Source: Alitta virens
Lineage: Eukaryota; Annelida; Polychaeta; Phyllodocida; Nereididae
Assembly: GCA_932294295.1 (NCBI GenBank)
Contig: OW028580.1
Span: 9,763,374 to 9,827,373 of the forward strand
DNA: 64,000 nucleotides
Direction of reading: 5' to 3'
Shown in pieces: positions 45,877 to 60,000 of the stretch (its first letter is position 1; the number at the start of each line of letters is the position of its first letter). The notes under the pieces are model-generated. The model was not told the DNA's origin, made no database searches, and worked only from the letters and a program-made list of their open reading frames with translations. Position numbers and translations under genes: made by a program.

Positions 45877-48800
45877 TTGTTCACACTTTTTTTGTTGTTC
45901 ACACTTTGTTTGTTTGTTGTTCACACTTTGTTTGTTGTTCACACTTTGTTTGTCTGTTGTTCACACATTTTTTGGTTTGTTGTTCACACCTTTTTTTGGT
46001 TTGTTGTTCACACCTTTTTCTGGTTTGTTGTTCACACCTTTTTTTGGTTTGTTGTTCACACCTTTTTCTGGTTTGTTGTTCACACCTTTTTCTGGTTTGT
46101 TGTTCACACCTTTTTCTGGTTTGTTGTTCACACCTTTTTCTGCTTGTTGTTCACACCTTTTTTTGGTTTGTTGTTCACACCTTTTTTTGGTTTGTTGTTC
46201 ACACCTTTTTTTGGTTTGTTGTTCACACCTTTTTTTGGTTTGTTGTTCACACCTTTTTGGGTTTGTTGTTCACACCCTTTTTTGGTTTGTTGTTCACACC
46301 TTTTTTGGTTTGTTGTTCACACTTTTTTTGGTTTGTTGTTCACACTTTTTTTGGTTTGTTGTTCACACCTTTTTTTGGTTTGTTGTTCACACCTTTTTTT
46401 GGTTTGTTGTTCACACCTTTTTCTGGTTTGTTGTTCACACCTTTTTTTGGTTTGTTGTTCACACCTTTTTCTGGTTTGTTGTTCACACCTTTTTCTGGTT
46501 TGTTGTTCACACCTTTTTCTGGTTTGTTGTTCACACCTTTTTCTGGTTTGTTGTTCACACCTTTTTCTGGTTTGTTGTTCACACCTTTTTCTGGTTTGTT
46601 GTTCACACCTTTTTCTGGTTTGTTATTCACCTTTTTCTGGTTTGTTGTTCACACCTTTTTCTGGTTTGTTGTTCACACCTTTTTCTGGTTTGTTGTTCAC
46701 ACCTTTTTCTGGTTTGTTGTTCACAGCTTTTTTTGGTTTGTTGTTCACACCTTTTTTTGGTTTGTTGTTCACACCTTTTTTTGGTTTGTTGTTCACACCT
46801 TTTTTTGGTTTGTTGTTCACACCTTTTTTTGGTTTGTTGTTCACACCTTTTTTTGGTTTGTTGTTCACACCTTTTTTTGGTTTGTTGTTCACACCTTTTT
46901 TTGGTTTGTTGTTCACACTTTTTTTGGTTTGTAGTTCACACCTTTTTTGGTTTGTTGTTCACACCTTTTTTTGGTTTTTTGTTCACACCTTTTTTTGGTT
47001 TGTTGTTCACACCTTTTTCTGGTTTGTTGTTCACACCTTTTTTTGGTTTGTTGTTCACACCTTTTTCTGGTTTGTTGTTCACACCTTTTTCTGGTTTGTT
47101 GTTCACACCTTTTTCTGGTTTGTTGTTCACACCTTTTTCTGGTTTGTTGTTCACACCTTTTTCTGGTTTGTTGTTCACACCTTTTTCTGGTTTGTTGTTC
47201 ACACCTTTTTCTGGTTTGTTGTTCACACCTTTTTCTGGTTTGTTATTCACCTTTTTCTGGTTTGTTGTTCACACCTTTTTCTGGTTTGTTGTTCACACCT
47301 TTTTCTGGTTTGTTGTTCACACCTTTTTTTGGTTTGTTGTTCACAGCTTTTTTTGGTTTGTTGTTCACACCTTTTTTTGGTTTGTTGTTCACACCTTTTT
47401 TTGGTTTGTTGTTCACACCTTTTTTTGGTTTGTTGTTCACACCTTTTTTTGGTTTGTTGTTCACACTTTTTTTGTTTGTTGTTCACACTATTTTTGTTTG
47501 TTGTTCACACTTTGTTTGTTGTTCACACTTTGTTTGTTTGTTGTTCACACTTTTTTTGTTTGTTGTTCACACTTTGTTTGTTTGTTGTTCACACTTTTTT
47601 TGTTTATTGTTCACACTTTTTTTGTTTGTTGTTCACACTTTTTTTGTTTGTTGTTCACACTTTTTTTGGTTAGTTGTTCATACTTTTTTTGTTGTTCACA
47701 CTTTGTTTGTTTGTTGTTCACACTTTGTTTGTTGTTCACACTTTGTTTGTCTGTTGTTCATACATTTTTTGGTTTGTTGTTCACACTTTTTTTGGTTTGT
47801 TGTTCACACTTTTTTTGGTTAGTTGTTCACACTTTTTTTGTTGTTCACACTTTGTTTGTTTGTTGTTCACACTTTGTTTGTTGTTCACACTTTGTTTGTC
47901 TGTTGTTCACACATTTTTTGGTTTGTTGTTCACACCTTTTTTTGGTTTGTTGTTCACACCTTTTTCTGGTTTGTTGTTCACACCTTTTTTTGGTTTGTTG
48001 TTCACACCTTTTTCTGGTTTGTTGTTCACACCTTTTTCTGGTTTGTTGTTCACACCTTTTTCTGGTTTGTTGTTCACACCTTTTTCTGGTTTGTTGTTCA
48101 CACCTTTTTTTGGTTTGTTGTTCACACCTTTTTTTGGTTTGTTGTTCACACCTTTTTTTGGTTTGTTGTTCACACCTTTTTTTGGTTTGTTGTTCACACC
48201 TTTTTGGGTTTGTTGTTCACACCCTTTTTTGGTTTGTTGTTCACACCTTTTTTGGTTTGTTGTTCACACTTTTTTTGGTTTGTTGTTCACACTTTTTTTG
48301 GTTTGTTGTTCACACCTTTTTTTGGTTTGTTGTTCACACCTTTTTTTGGTTTGTTGTTCACACCTTTTTCTCGTTTGTTGTTCACACCTTTTTTTGGTTT
48401 GTTGTTCACACCTTTTTCTGGTTTGTTGTTCACACCTTTTTCTGGTTTGTTGTTCACACCTTTTTCTGGTTTGTTGTTCACACCTTTTTCTGGTTTGTTG
48501 TTCACACCTTTTTCTGGTTTGTTGTTCACACCTTTTTCTGGTTTGTTGTTCACACCTTTTTCTGGTTTGTTATTCACCTTTTTCTGGTTTGTTGTTCACA
48601 CCTTTTTCTGGTTTGTTGTTCACACCTTTTTCTGGTTTGTTGTTCACACCTTTTTTTGGTTTGTTGTTCACAGCTTTTTTTGGTTTGTTGTTCACACCTT
48701 TTTTTGGTTTGTTGTTCACACCTTTTTTTGGTTTGTTGTTCACACCTTTTTTTGGTTTGTTGTTCACACCTTTTTTTGGTTTGTTGTTCACACCTTTTTT

Positions 48801-51800
48801 TGGTTTGTTGTTCACACCTTTTTTTGGTTTGTTGTTCACACCTTTTTTTGGTTTGTTGTTCACACTTTTTTTGGTTTGTTGTTCACACCTTTTTTGGTTT
48901 GTTGTTCACACCTTTTTTTGGTTTGTTGTTCACACCTTTTTTTGGTTTGTTGTTCACACCTTTTTCTGGTTTGTTGTTCACACCTTTTTTTGGTTTGTTG
49001 TTCACACCTTTTTCTGGTTTGTTGTTCACACCTTTTTCTGGTTTGTTGTTCACACCTTTTTCTGGTTTGTTGTTCACACCTTTTTCTGGTTTGTTGTTCA
49101 CACCTTTTTCTGGTTTGTTGTTCACACCTTTTTCTGGTTTGTTGTTCACACCTTTTTCTGGTTTGTTGTTCACACCTTTTTCTGGTTTGTTATTCACCTT
49201 TTTCTGGTTTGTTGTTCACACCTTTTTCTGGTTTGTTGTTCACACTTTTTTTGTTGTTCACACTTTGTTTGTTTGTTGTTCACACTTTGTTTGTTGTTCA
49301 CACTTTGTTTGTCTGTTGTTCACACATTTTTTGGTTTGTTGTTCACACCTTTTTTTGGTTTGTTGTTCACACCTTTTTCTGGTTTGTTGTTCACACCTTT
49401 TTTTGGTTTGTTGTTCACACCTTTTTCTGGTTTGTTGTTCACACCTTTTTCTGGTTTGTTGTTCACACCTTTTTCTGGTTTGTTGTTCACACCTTTTTCT
49501 GGTTTGTTGTTCACACCTTTTTTTGGTTTGTTGTTCACACCTTTTTTTGGTTTGTTGTTCACACCTTTTTTTGGTTTGTTGTTCACACCTTTTTTTGGTT
49601 TGTTGTTCACACCTTTTTGGGTTTGTTGTTCACACCCTTTTTTGGTTTGTTGTTCACACCTTTTTTGGTTTGTTGTTCACACTTTTTTTGGTTTGTTGTT
49701 CACACTTTTTTTGGTTTGTTGTTCACACCTTTTTTTGGTTTGTTGTTCACACCTTTTTTTGGTTTGTTGTTCACACCTTTTTCTCGTTTGTTGTTCACAC
49801 CTTTTTTTGGTTTGTTGTTCACACCTTTTTCTGGTTTGTTGTTCACACCTTTTTCTGGTTTGTTGTTCACACCTTTTTCTGGTTTGTTGTTCACACCTTT
49901 TTCTGGTTTGTTGTTCACACCTTTTTCTGGTTTGTTGTTCACACCTTTTTCTGGTTTGTTGTTCACACCTTTTTCTGGTTTGTTATTCACCTTTTTCTGG
50001 TTTGTTGTTCACACCTTTTTCTGGTTTGTTGTTCACACCTTTTTCTGGTTTGTTGTTCACACCTTTTTTTGGTTTGTTGTTCACAGCTTTTTTTGGTTTG
50101 TTGTTCACACCTTTTTTTGGTTTGTTGTTCACACCTTTTTTTGGTTTGTTGTTCACACCTTTTTTTGGTTTGTTGTTCACACCTTTTTTTGGTTTGTTGT
50201 TCACACCTTTTTTTGGTTTGTTGTTCACACCTTTTTTTGGTTTGTTGTTCACACTTTTTTTGGTTTGTTGTTCACACCTTTTTTGGTTTGTTGTTCACAC
50301 CTTTTTTTGGTTTGTTGTTCACACCTTTTTTTAGTTTGTTGTTCACACCTTTTTCTGGTTTGTTGTTCACACCTTTTTTTGGTTTGTTGTTCACACCTTT
50401 TTCTGGTTTGTTGTTCACACCTTTTTCTGGTTTGTTGTTCACACCTTTTTCTGGTTTGTTGTTCACACCTTTTTCTGGTTTGTTGTTCACACCTTTTTCT
50501 GGTTTGTTGTTCACACCTTTTTCTGGTTTGTTGTTCACACCTTTTTCTGGTTTGTTGTTCACACCTTTTTCTGGTTTGTTATTCACCTTTTTCTGGTTTG
50601 TTGTTCACACCTTTTTCTGGTTTGTTGTTCACACCTTTTTCTGGTTTGTTGTTCACACCTTTTTTTGGTTTGTTGTTCACAGCTTTTTTTGGTTTGTTGT
50701 TCACACCTTTTTTTGGTTTGTTGTTCACACCTTTTTTTGGTTTGTTGTTCACACCTTTTTTTGGTTTGTTGTTCACACCTTTTTTTGGTTTGTTGTTCAC
50801 ACTTTTTTTGTTTGTTGTTCACACTATTTTTGTTTGTTGTTCACACTTTGTTTGTTGTTCACACTTTGTTTGTTTGTTGTTCACACTTTTTTTGTTTGTT
50901 GTTCACACTTTGTTTGTTTGTTGTTCACACTTTTTTTGTTTATTGTTCACACTTTTTTTGTTTGTTGTTCACACTTTTTTTGTTTGTTGTTCACACTTTT
51001 TTTGGTTAGTTGTTCATACTTTTTTTGTCGTTCACACTTTGTTTGTTTGTTGTTCACACTTTGTTTGTTTGTTGTTCACACCTTTTTTTGTTGTTCACAC
51101 TTTGTTTGTCTGTTGTTCATACATTTTTTGGTTTGTTGTTCACACTTTTTTTGGTTTGTTGTTCACACTTTTTTTGTTTGTTGTTCACACTTTTTTTGTT
51201 TGTTGTTCACACTTTGTTTGTTTGTTGTTCACACTTTTTTTGTTTGTTGTTCACACTTTGTTTGTTGTTCACACTTTGTTTGTCTGTTGTTCACACATTT
51301 TTTGGTTTGTTGTTCACACTTTTTTTGGTTTGTTGTTCACACTTTTTTTGGTTAGTTGTTCACACTTTTTTTGTTGTTCACACTTTGTTTGTTTGTTGTT
51401 CACACTTTGTTTGTTGTTCACACTTTGTTTGTCTGTTGTTCACACATTTTTTGGTTTGTTGTTCACACCTTTTTTTGGTTTGTTGTTCACACCTTATTCT
51501 GGTTTTTTGTTCACACCTTTTTTTGGTTTGTTGTTCACAGCTTTTTTTGGTTTGTTGTTCACACCTTTTTTTGGTTTGTTGTTCACACCTTTTTTTGGTT
51601 TGTTGTTCACACCTTTTTTTGGTTTGTTGTTCACACCTTTTTTTGGTTTGTTGTTCACACTTTTTTTGTTTGTTGTTCACACTATTTTTGTTTGTTGTTC
51701 ACACTTTGTTTGTTGTTCACACTTTGTTTGTTTGTTGTTCACACTTTTTTTGTTTGTTGTTCACACTTTGTTTGTTTGTTGTTCACACTTTTTTTGTTTA

Positions 51801-54038
51801 TTGTTCACACTTTTTTTGTTTGTTGTTCACACTTTTTTTGTTTGTTGTTCACACTTTTTTTGGTTAGTTGTTCACACTTTTTTTGTTGTTCACACTTTGT
51901 TTGTTTGTTGTTCACACTTTGTTTCTTTGTTGTTCACACTTTGTTTGTTGTTCACACTTTGTTTGTCTGTTGTTCATACATTTTTTGGTTTGTTGTTCAC
52001 ACTTTTTTTGGTTTGTTGTTCACACTTTTTTTGTTTGTTGTTCACACTTTTTTTGTTTGTTGTTCACACTTTGTTTGTTTGTTGTTCACACTTTTTTTGT
52101 TTGTTGTTCACACTTTGTTTGTTGTTCACACTTTGTTTGTCTGTTGTTCACACATTTTTTGGTTTGTTGTTCACACTTTTTTTGGTTTGTTGTTCACACT
52201 TTTTTTGGTTAGTTGTTCACACTTTTTTTGTTGTTCACACTTTGTTTGTTTGTTGTTCACACTTTGTTTGTTGTTCACACTTTGTTTGTCTGTTGTTCAC
52301 ACATTTTTTGGTTTGTTGTTCACACCTTTTTTTGGTTTGTTGTTCACACCTTTTTTTGGTTTGTTGTTCACACCTTTTTTTGGTTTATTGTTCACACCTT
52401 TTTTTGGTTTGTTGTTCACACTTTGTTTGTTTGTTGTTCACACTTTGTTTGTTGTTCACACTTTGTTTGTCTGTTGTTCACACATTTTTTGGTTTGTTGT
52501 TCACACCTTTTTTTGGTTTGTTGTTCACACCTTTTTTTGGTTTGTTGTTCACACCTTTTTTTGGTTTGTTGTTCACACCTTTTTTTGGTTTGTTGTTCAC
52601 ACCTTTTTCTGGTTTGTTGTTCACACCTTTTTTTGGTTTGTTGTTCACACCTTTTTCTGGTTTGTTGTTCACACCTTTTTCTGGTTTGTTGTTCACACCT
52701 TTTTCTGGTTTGTTGTTCACACCTTTTTCTGGTTTGTTGTTCACACCTTTTTTTGGTTTGTTGTTCACAGCTTTTTTTGGTTTGTTGTTCACAGCTTTTT
52801 TTGGTTTGTTGTTCACAGCTTTTTTTGGTTTGTTGTTCACACCTTTTTTTGGTTTGTTGTTCACACCTTTTTTGGGTTTGTTGTTCACACCCTTTTTTGG
52901 TTTGTTGTTCACACCTTTGTTTGTTTGTTGTTCACACTTTGTTTGTTTGTTGTTCACACTTTGTTGTTCACACTTTGTTTGTCTGTTGTTCACACATTTT
53001 TTGGTTTGTTGTTCACACTTTTTTTGGTTTGTTGTTCACACTTTTTTTGTTTGTTGTTCACACTTTTTTTGTTTGTTGTTCACACTTTGTTTGTTTGTTG
53101 TTCACACTTTTTTTGTTTGTTGTTCACACTTTGTTTGTTGTTCACACTTTGTTTGTCTGTTGTTCACACATTTTTTGGTTTGTTGTTCACACCTTTTTTT
53201 GGTTTGTTGTTCACACCTTTTTTTGGTTTGTTGTTCACACCTTTTTTTGGTTTGTTGTTCACAGCTTTTTTTGGTTTGTTGTTCACAGCTTTTTTTGGTT
53301 TGTTGTTCACAGCTTTTTTTGGTTTGTTGTTCACAGCTTTTTTTGGTTTGTTGTTCACAGCTTTTTTTTGTTTGTTGTTCACACTTTGTTTGTTTGTTGT
53401 TCACACTTTTTTTGTTTGTTGTTCACACTTTGTTTGTTGTTCACACTTTGTTTGTCTGTTGTTCACACATTTTTTGGTTTGTTGTTCACACCTTTTTTTG
53501 GTTTGTTGTTCACACCTTTTTTTGGTTTGTTGTTCACACCTTTTTTTGGTTTGTTGTTCACACCTTTTTTTGGTTTGTTGTTCACAGCTTTTTTTGGTTT
53601 GTTGTTCACAGCTTTTTTTGGTTTGTTGTTCACAGCTTTTTTTGGTTTGTTGTTCACAGCTTTTTTTGGTTTGTTGTTCACAGCTTTTTTGGGTTTGTTG
53701 TTCACACCTTTTTTGGGTTTGTTGTTCACACCTTTTTTGGGTTTGTTGTTCACACCTTTTTTTGGTTTGTTGTTCACACCTTTTTTGGTTTGTTGTTCAC
53801 ACCTTTTTTTGGTTTGTTGTTCACACTTTTTTTGGTTTGTTGTTCACACCTTTGTTTGTTTGTTGTTCACACTTTTTTTGGTTTGTTGTTCACACTTTGT
53901 TTGTTTGTTGTTCACACTTTTTTTGTTTGTTGTTCACACTTTGTTTGTTGTTCACACTTTGTTTGTCTGTTGTTCACACATTTTTTGGTTTGTTGTTCAC
54001 ACTTTTTTTGGTTTGTTGTTCACACTTTTTTTGGTTAG
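45877..54038. repeat. 8.1-kb higher-order repeat, copy 1
   Basis: From the TAG marker ending 45,876 to the one ending 54,038, the order of blocks is repeated in the next 8.1 kb. The offset is 8,115 bp over most of the length, from about 46,920 to 53,500. Shared landmarks include GGTTTGTAGTTCAC near 46,926, TAG markers ending 47,673 and 47,822 (149 bp apart), TTTTTTTAGTTTG near 50,328, markers ending 51,009/51,355/51,867/52,212, and GGTTTATTGTTC near 52,382. Private bases in this copy include GTCGTTCAC near 51,028 and CACCTTATTCTGG near 51,490. It contains two full 1.4-kb B blocks, at about 47.9-49.2 kb and 49.3-50.8 kb. Confidence 0.9.
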
Positions 54039-57000
54039 TTGTTCACACTTTTTTTGTTGTTCACACTTTGTTTGTTTGTTGTTCACACTTTGTTTGTTGT
54101 TCACACTTTGTTTGTCTGTTGTTCACACATTTTTTGGTTTGTTGTTCACACCTTTTTTTGGTTTGTTGTTCACACCTTTTTCTGGTTTGTTGTTCACACC
54201 TTTTTTTGGTTTGTTGTTCACACCTTTTTCTGGTTTGTTGTTCACACCTTTTTCTGGTTTGTTGTTCACACCTTTTTCTGGTTTGTTGTTCACACCTTTT
54301 TCTGGTTTGTTGTTCACACCTTTTTTTGGTTTGTTGTTCACACCTTTTTTTGGTTTGTTGTTCACACCTTTTTTTGGTTTGTTGTTCACACCTTTTTTTG
54401 GTTTGTTGTTCACACCTTTTTGGGTTTGTTGTTCACACCCTTTTTTGGTTTGTTGTTCACACCTTTTTTGGTTTGTTGTTCACACTTTTTTTGGTTTGTT
54501 GTTCACACTTTTTTTGGTTTGTTGTTCACACCTTTTTTTGGTTTGTTGTTCACACCTTTTTTTGGTTTGTTGTTCACACCTTTTTCTGGTTTGTTGTTCA
54601 CACCTTTTTTTGGTTTGTTGTTCACACCTTTTTCTGGTTTGTTGTTCACACCTTTTTCTGGTTTGTTGTTCACACCTTTTTCTGGTTTGTTGTTCACACC
54701 TTTTTCTGGTTTGTTGTTCACACCTTTTTCTGGTTTGTTGTTCACACCTTTTTCTGGTTTGTTATTCACCTTTTTCTGGTTTGTTGTTCACACCTTTTTC
54801 TGGTTTGTTGTTCACACCTTTTTCTGGTTTGTTGTTCACACCTTTTTCTGGTTTGTTGTTCACAGCTTTTTTTGGTTTGTTGTTCACACCTTTTTTTGGT
54901 TTGTTGTTCACACCTTTTTTTGGTTTGTTGTTCACACCTTTTTTTGGTTTGTTGTTCACACCTTTTTTTGGTTTGTTGTTCACACCTTTTTTTGGTTTGT
55001 TGTTCACACCTTTTTTTGGTTTGTTGTTCACACTTTTTTTGGTTTGTAGTTCACACCTTTTTTGGTTTGTTGTTCACACCTTTTTTTGGTTTTTTGTTCA
55101 CACCTTTTTTTGGTTTGCTGTTCACACCTTTTTCTGGTTTGTTGTTCACACCTTTTTTTGGTTTGTTGTTCACACCTTTTTCTGGTTTGTTGTTCACACC
55201 TTTTTCTGGTTTGTTGTTCACACCTTTTTCTGGTTTGTTGTTCACACCTTTTTCTGGTTTGTTGTTCACACCTTTTTCTGGTTTGTTGTTCACACCTTTT
55301 TCTGGTTTGTTGTTCACACCTTTTTCTGGTTTGTTGTTCACACCTTTTTCTGGTTTGTTATTCACCTTTTTCTGGTTTGTTGTTCACACCTTTTTCTGGT
55401 TTGTTGTTCACACCTTTTTCTGGTTTGTTGTTCACACCTTTTTTTGGTTTGTTGTTCACAGCTTTTTTTGGTTTGTTGTTCACACCTTTTTTTGGTTTGT
55501 TGTTCACACCTTTTTTTGGTTTGTTGTTCACACCTTTTTTTGGTTTGTTGTTCACACCTTTTTTTGGTTTGTTGTTCACACTTTTTTTGTTTGTTGTTCA
55601 CACTATTTTTGTTTGTTGTTCACACTTTGTTTGTTGTTCACACTTTGTTTGTTTGTTGTTCACACTTTTTTTGTTTGTTGTTCACACTTTGTTTGTTTGT
55701 TGTTCACACTTTTTTTGTTTATTGTTCACACTTTTTTTGTTTGTTGTTCACACTTTTTTTGTTTGTTGTTCACACTTTTTTTGGTTAGTTGTTCATACTT
55801 TTTTTGTTGTTCACACTTTGTTTGTTTGTTGTTCACACTTTGTTTGTTGTTCACACTTTGTTTGTCTGTTGTTCATACATTTTTTGGTTTGTTGTTCACA
55901 CTTTTTTTGGTTTGTTGTTCACACTTTTTTTGGTTAGTTGTTCACACTTTTTTTGTTGTTCACACTTTGTTTGTTTGTTGTTCACACTTTGTTTGTTGTT
56001 CACACTTTGTTTGTCTGTTGTTCACACATTTTTTGGTTTGTTGTTCACACCTTTTTTTGGTTTGTTGTTCACACCTTTTTCTGGTTTGTTGTTCACACCT
56101 TTTTTTGGTTTGTTGTTCACACCTTTTTCTGGTTTGTTGTTCACACCTTTTTCTGGTTTGTTGTTCACACCTTTTTCTGGTTTGTTGTTCACACCTTTTT
56201 CTGGTTTGTTGTTCACACCTTTTTTTGGTTTGTTGTTCACACCTTTTTTTGGTTTGTTGTTCACACCTTTTTTTGGTTTGTTGTTCACACCTTTTTTTGG
56301 TTTGTTGTTCACACCTTTTTGGGTTTGTTGTTCACACCCTTTTTTGGTTTGTTGTTCACACCTTTTTTGGTTTGTTGTTCACACTTTTTTTGGTTTGTTG
56401 TTCACACTTTTTTTGGTTTGTTGTTCACACCTTTTTTTGGTTTGTTGTTCACACCTTTTTTTGGTTTGTTGTTCACACCTTTTTCTCGTTTGTTGTTCAC
56501 ACCTTTTTTTGGTTTGTTGTTCACACCTTTTTCTGGTTTGTTGTTCACACCTTTTTCTGGTTTGTTGTTCACACCTTTTTCTGGTTTGTTGTTCACACCT
56601 TTTTCTGGTTTGTTGTTCACACCTTTTTCTGGTTTGTTGTTCACACCTTTTTCTGGTTTGTTGTTCACACCTTTTTCTGGTTTGTTATTCACCTTTTTCT
56701 GGTTTGTTGTTCACACCTTTTTCTGGTTTGTTGTTCACACCTTTTTCTGGTTTGTTGTTCACACCTTTTTTTGGTTTGTTGTTCACAGCTTTTTTTGGTT
56801 TGTTGTTCACACCTTTTTTTGGTTTGTTGTTCACACCTTTTTTTGGTTTGTTGTTCACACCTTTTTTTGGTTTGTTGTTCACACCTTTTTTTGGTTTGTT
56901 GTTCACACCTTTTTTTGGTTTGTTGTTCACACCTTTTTTTGGTTTGTTGTTCACACCTTTTTTTGGTTTGTTGTTCACACTTTTTTTGGTTTGTTGTTCA

Positions 57001-60000
57001 CACCTTTTTTGGTTTGTTGTTCACACCTTTTTTTGGTTTGTTGTTCACACCTTTTTTTGGTTTGTTGTTCACACCTTTTTCTGGTTTGTTGTTCACACCT
57101 TTTTTTGGTTTGTTGTTCACACCTTTTTCTGGTTTGTTGTTCACACCTTTTTCTGGTTTGTTGTTCACACCTTTTTCTGGTTTGTTGTTCACACCTTTTT
57201 CTGGTTTGTTGTTCACACCTTTTTCTGGTTTGTTGTTCACACCTTTTTCTGGTTTGTTGTTCACACCTTTTTCTGGTTTGTTGTTCACACCTTTTTCTGG
57301 TTTGTTATTCACCTTTTTCTGGTTTGTTGTTCACACCTTTTTCTGGTTTGTTGTTCACACTTTTTTTGTTGTTCACACTTTGTTTGTTTGTTGTTCACAC
57401 TTTGTTTGTTGTTCACACTTTGTTTGTCTGTTGTTCACACATTTTTTGGTTTGTTGTTCACACCTTTTTTTGGTTTGTTGTTCACACCTTTTTCTGGTTT
57501 GTTGTTCACACCTTTTTTTGGTTTGTTGTTCACACCTTTTTCTGGTTTGTTGTTCACACCTTTTTCTGGTTTGTTGTTCACACCTTTTTCTGGTTTGTTG
57601 TTCACACCTTTTTCTGGTTTGTTGTTCACACCTTTTTTTGGTTTGTTGTTCACACCTTTTTTTGGTTTGTTGTTCACACCTTTTTTTGGTTTGTTGTTCA
57701 CACCTTTTTTTGGTTTGTTGTTCACACCTTTTTGGGTTTGTTGTTCACACCCTTTTTTGGTTTGTTGTTCACACCTTTTTTGGTTTGTTGTTCACACTTT
57801 TTTTGGTTTGTTGTTCACACTTTTTTTGGTTTGTTGTTCACACCTTTTTTTGGTTTGTTGTTCACACCTTTTTTTGGTTTGTTGTTCACACCTTTTTCTC
57901 GTTTGTTGTTCACACCTTTTTTTGGTTTGTTGTTCACACCTTTTTCTGGTTTGTTGTTCACACCTTTTTCTGGTTTGTTGTTCACACCTTTTTCTGGTTT
58001 GTTGTTCACACCTTTTTCTGGTTTGTTGTTCACACCTTTTTCTGGTTTGTTGTTCACACCTTTTTCTGGTTTGTTGTTCACACCTTTTTCTGGTTTGTTA
58101 TTCACCTTTTTCTGGTTTGTTGTTCACACCTTTTTCTGGTTTGTTGTTCACACCTTTTTCTGGTTTGTTGTTCACAGCTTTTTTTGGTTTGTTGTTCACA
58201 GCTTTTTTTGGTTTGTTGTTCACACCTTTTTTTGGTTTGTTGTTCACACCTTTTTTTGGTTTGTTGTTCACACCTTTTTTTGGTTTGTTGTTCACACCTT
58301 TTTTTGGTTTGTTGTTCACACCTTTTTTTGGTTTGTTGTTCACACCTTTTTTTGGTTTGTTGTTCACACTTTTTTTGGTTTGTTGTTCACACCTTTTTTG
58401 GTTTGTTGTTCACACCTTTTTTTGGTTTGTTGTTCACACCTTTTTTTAGTTTGTTGTTCACACCTTTTTCTGGTTTGTTGTTCACACCTTTTTTTGGTTT
58501 GTTGTTCACACCTTTTTCTGGTTTGTTGTTCACACCTTTTTCTGGTTTGTTGTTCACACCTTTTTCTGGTTTGTTGTTCACACCTTTTTCTGGTTTGTTG
58601 TTCACACCTTTTTCTGGTTTGTTGTTCACACCTTTTTCTGGTTTGTTGTTCACACCTTTTTCTGGTTTGTTGTTCACACCTTTTTCTGGTTTGTTATTCA
58701 CCTTTTTCTGGTTTGTTGTTCACACCTTTTTCTGGTTTGTTGTTCACACCTTTTTCTGGTTTGTTGTTCACACCTTTTTTTGGTTTGTTGTTCACAGCTT
58801 TTTTTGGTTTGTTGTTCACACCTTTTTTTGGTTTGTTGTTCACACCTTTTTTTGGTTTGTTGTTCACACCTTTTTTTGGTTTGTTGTTCACACCTTTTTT
58901 TGGTTTGTTGTTCACACTTTTTTTGTTTGTTGTTCACACTATTTTTGTTTGTTGTTCACACTTTGTTTGTTGTTCACACTTTGTTTGTTTGTTGTTCACA
59001 CTTTTTTTGTTTGTTGTTCACACTTTGTTTGTTTGTTGTTCACACTTTTTTTGTTTATTGTTCACACTTTTTTTGTTTGTTGTTCACACTTTTTTTGTTT
59101 GTTGTTCACACTTTTTTTGGTTAGTTGTTCATACTTTTTTTGTTGTTCACACTTTGTTTGTTTGTTGTTCACACTTTGTTTGTTTGTTGTTCACACCTTT
59201 TTTTGTTGTTCACACTTTGTTTGTCTGTTGTTCATACATTTTTTGGTTTGTTGTTCACACTTTTTTTGGTTTGTTGTTCACACTTTTTTTGTTTGTTGTT
59301 CACACTTTTTTTGTTTGTTGTTCACACTTTGTTTGTTTGTTGTTCACACTTTTTTTGTTTGTTGTTCACACTTTGTTTGTTGTTCACACTTTGTTTGTCT
59401 GTTGTTCACACATTTTTTGGTTTGTTGTTCACACTTTTTTTGGTTTGTTGTTCACACTTTTTTTGGTTAGTTGTTCACACTTTTTTTGTTGTTCACACTT
59501 TGTTTGTTTGTTGTTCACACTTTGTTTGTTGTTCACACTTTGTTTGTCTGTTGTTCACACATTTTTTGGTTTGTTGTTCACACCTTTTTTTGGTTTGTTG
59601 TTCACACCTTTTTCTGGTTTTTTGTTCACACCTTTTTTTGGTTTGTTGTTCACAGCTTTTTTTGGTTTGTTGTTCACACCTTTTTTTGGTTTGTTGTTCA
59701 CACCTTTTTTTGGTTTGTTGTTCACACCTTTTTTTGGTTTGTTGTTCACACCTTTTTTTGGTTTGTTGTTCACACTTTTTTTGTTTGTTGTTCACACTAT
59801 TTTTGTTTGTTGTTCACACTTTGTTTGTTGTTCACACTTTGTTTGTTTGTTGTTCACACTTTTTTTGTTTGTTGTTCACACTTTGTTTGTTTGTTGTTCA
59901 CACTTTTTTTGTTTATTGTTCACACTTTTTTTGTTTGTTGTTCACACTTTTTTTGTTTGTTGTTCACACTTTTTTTGGTTAGTTGTTCACACTTTTTTTG

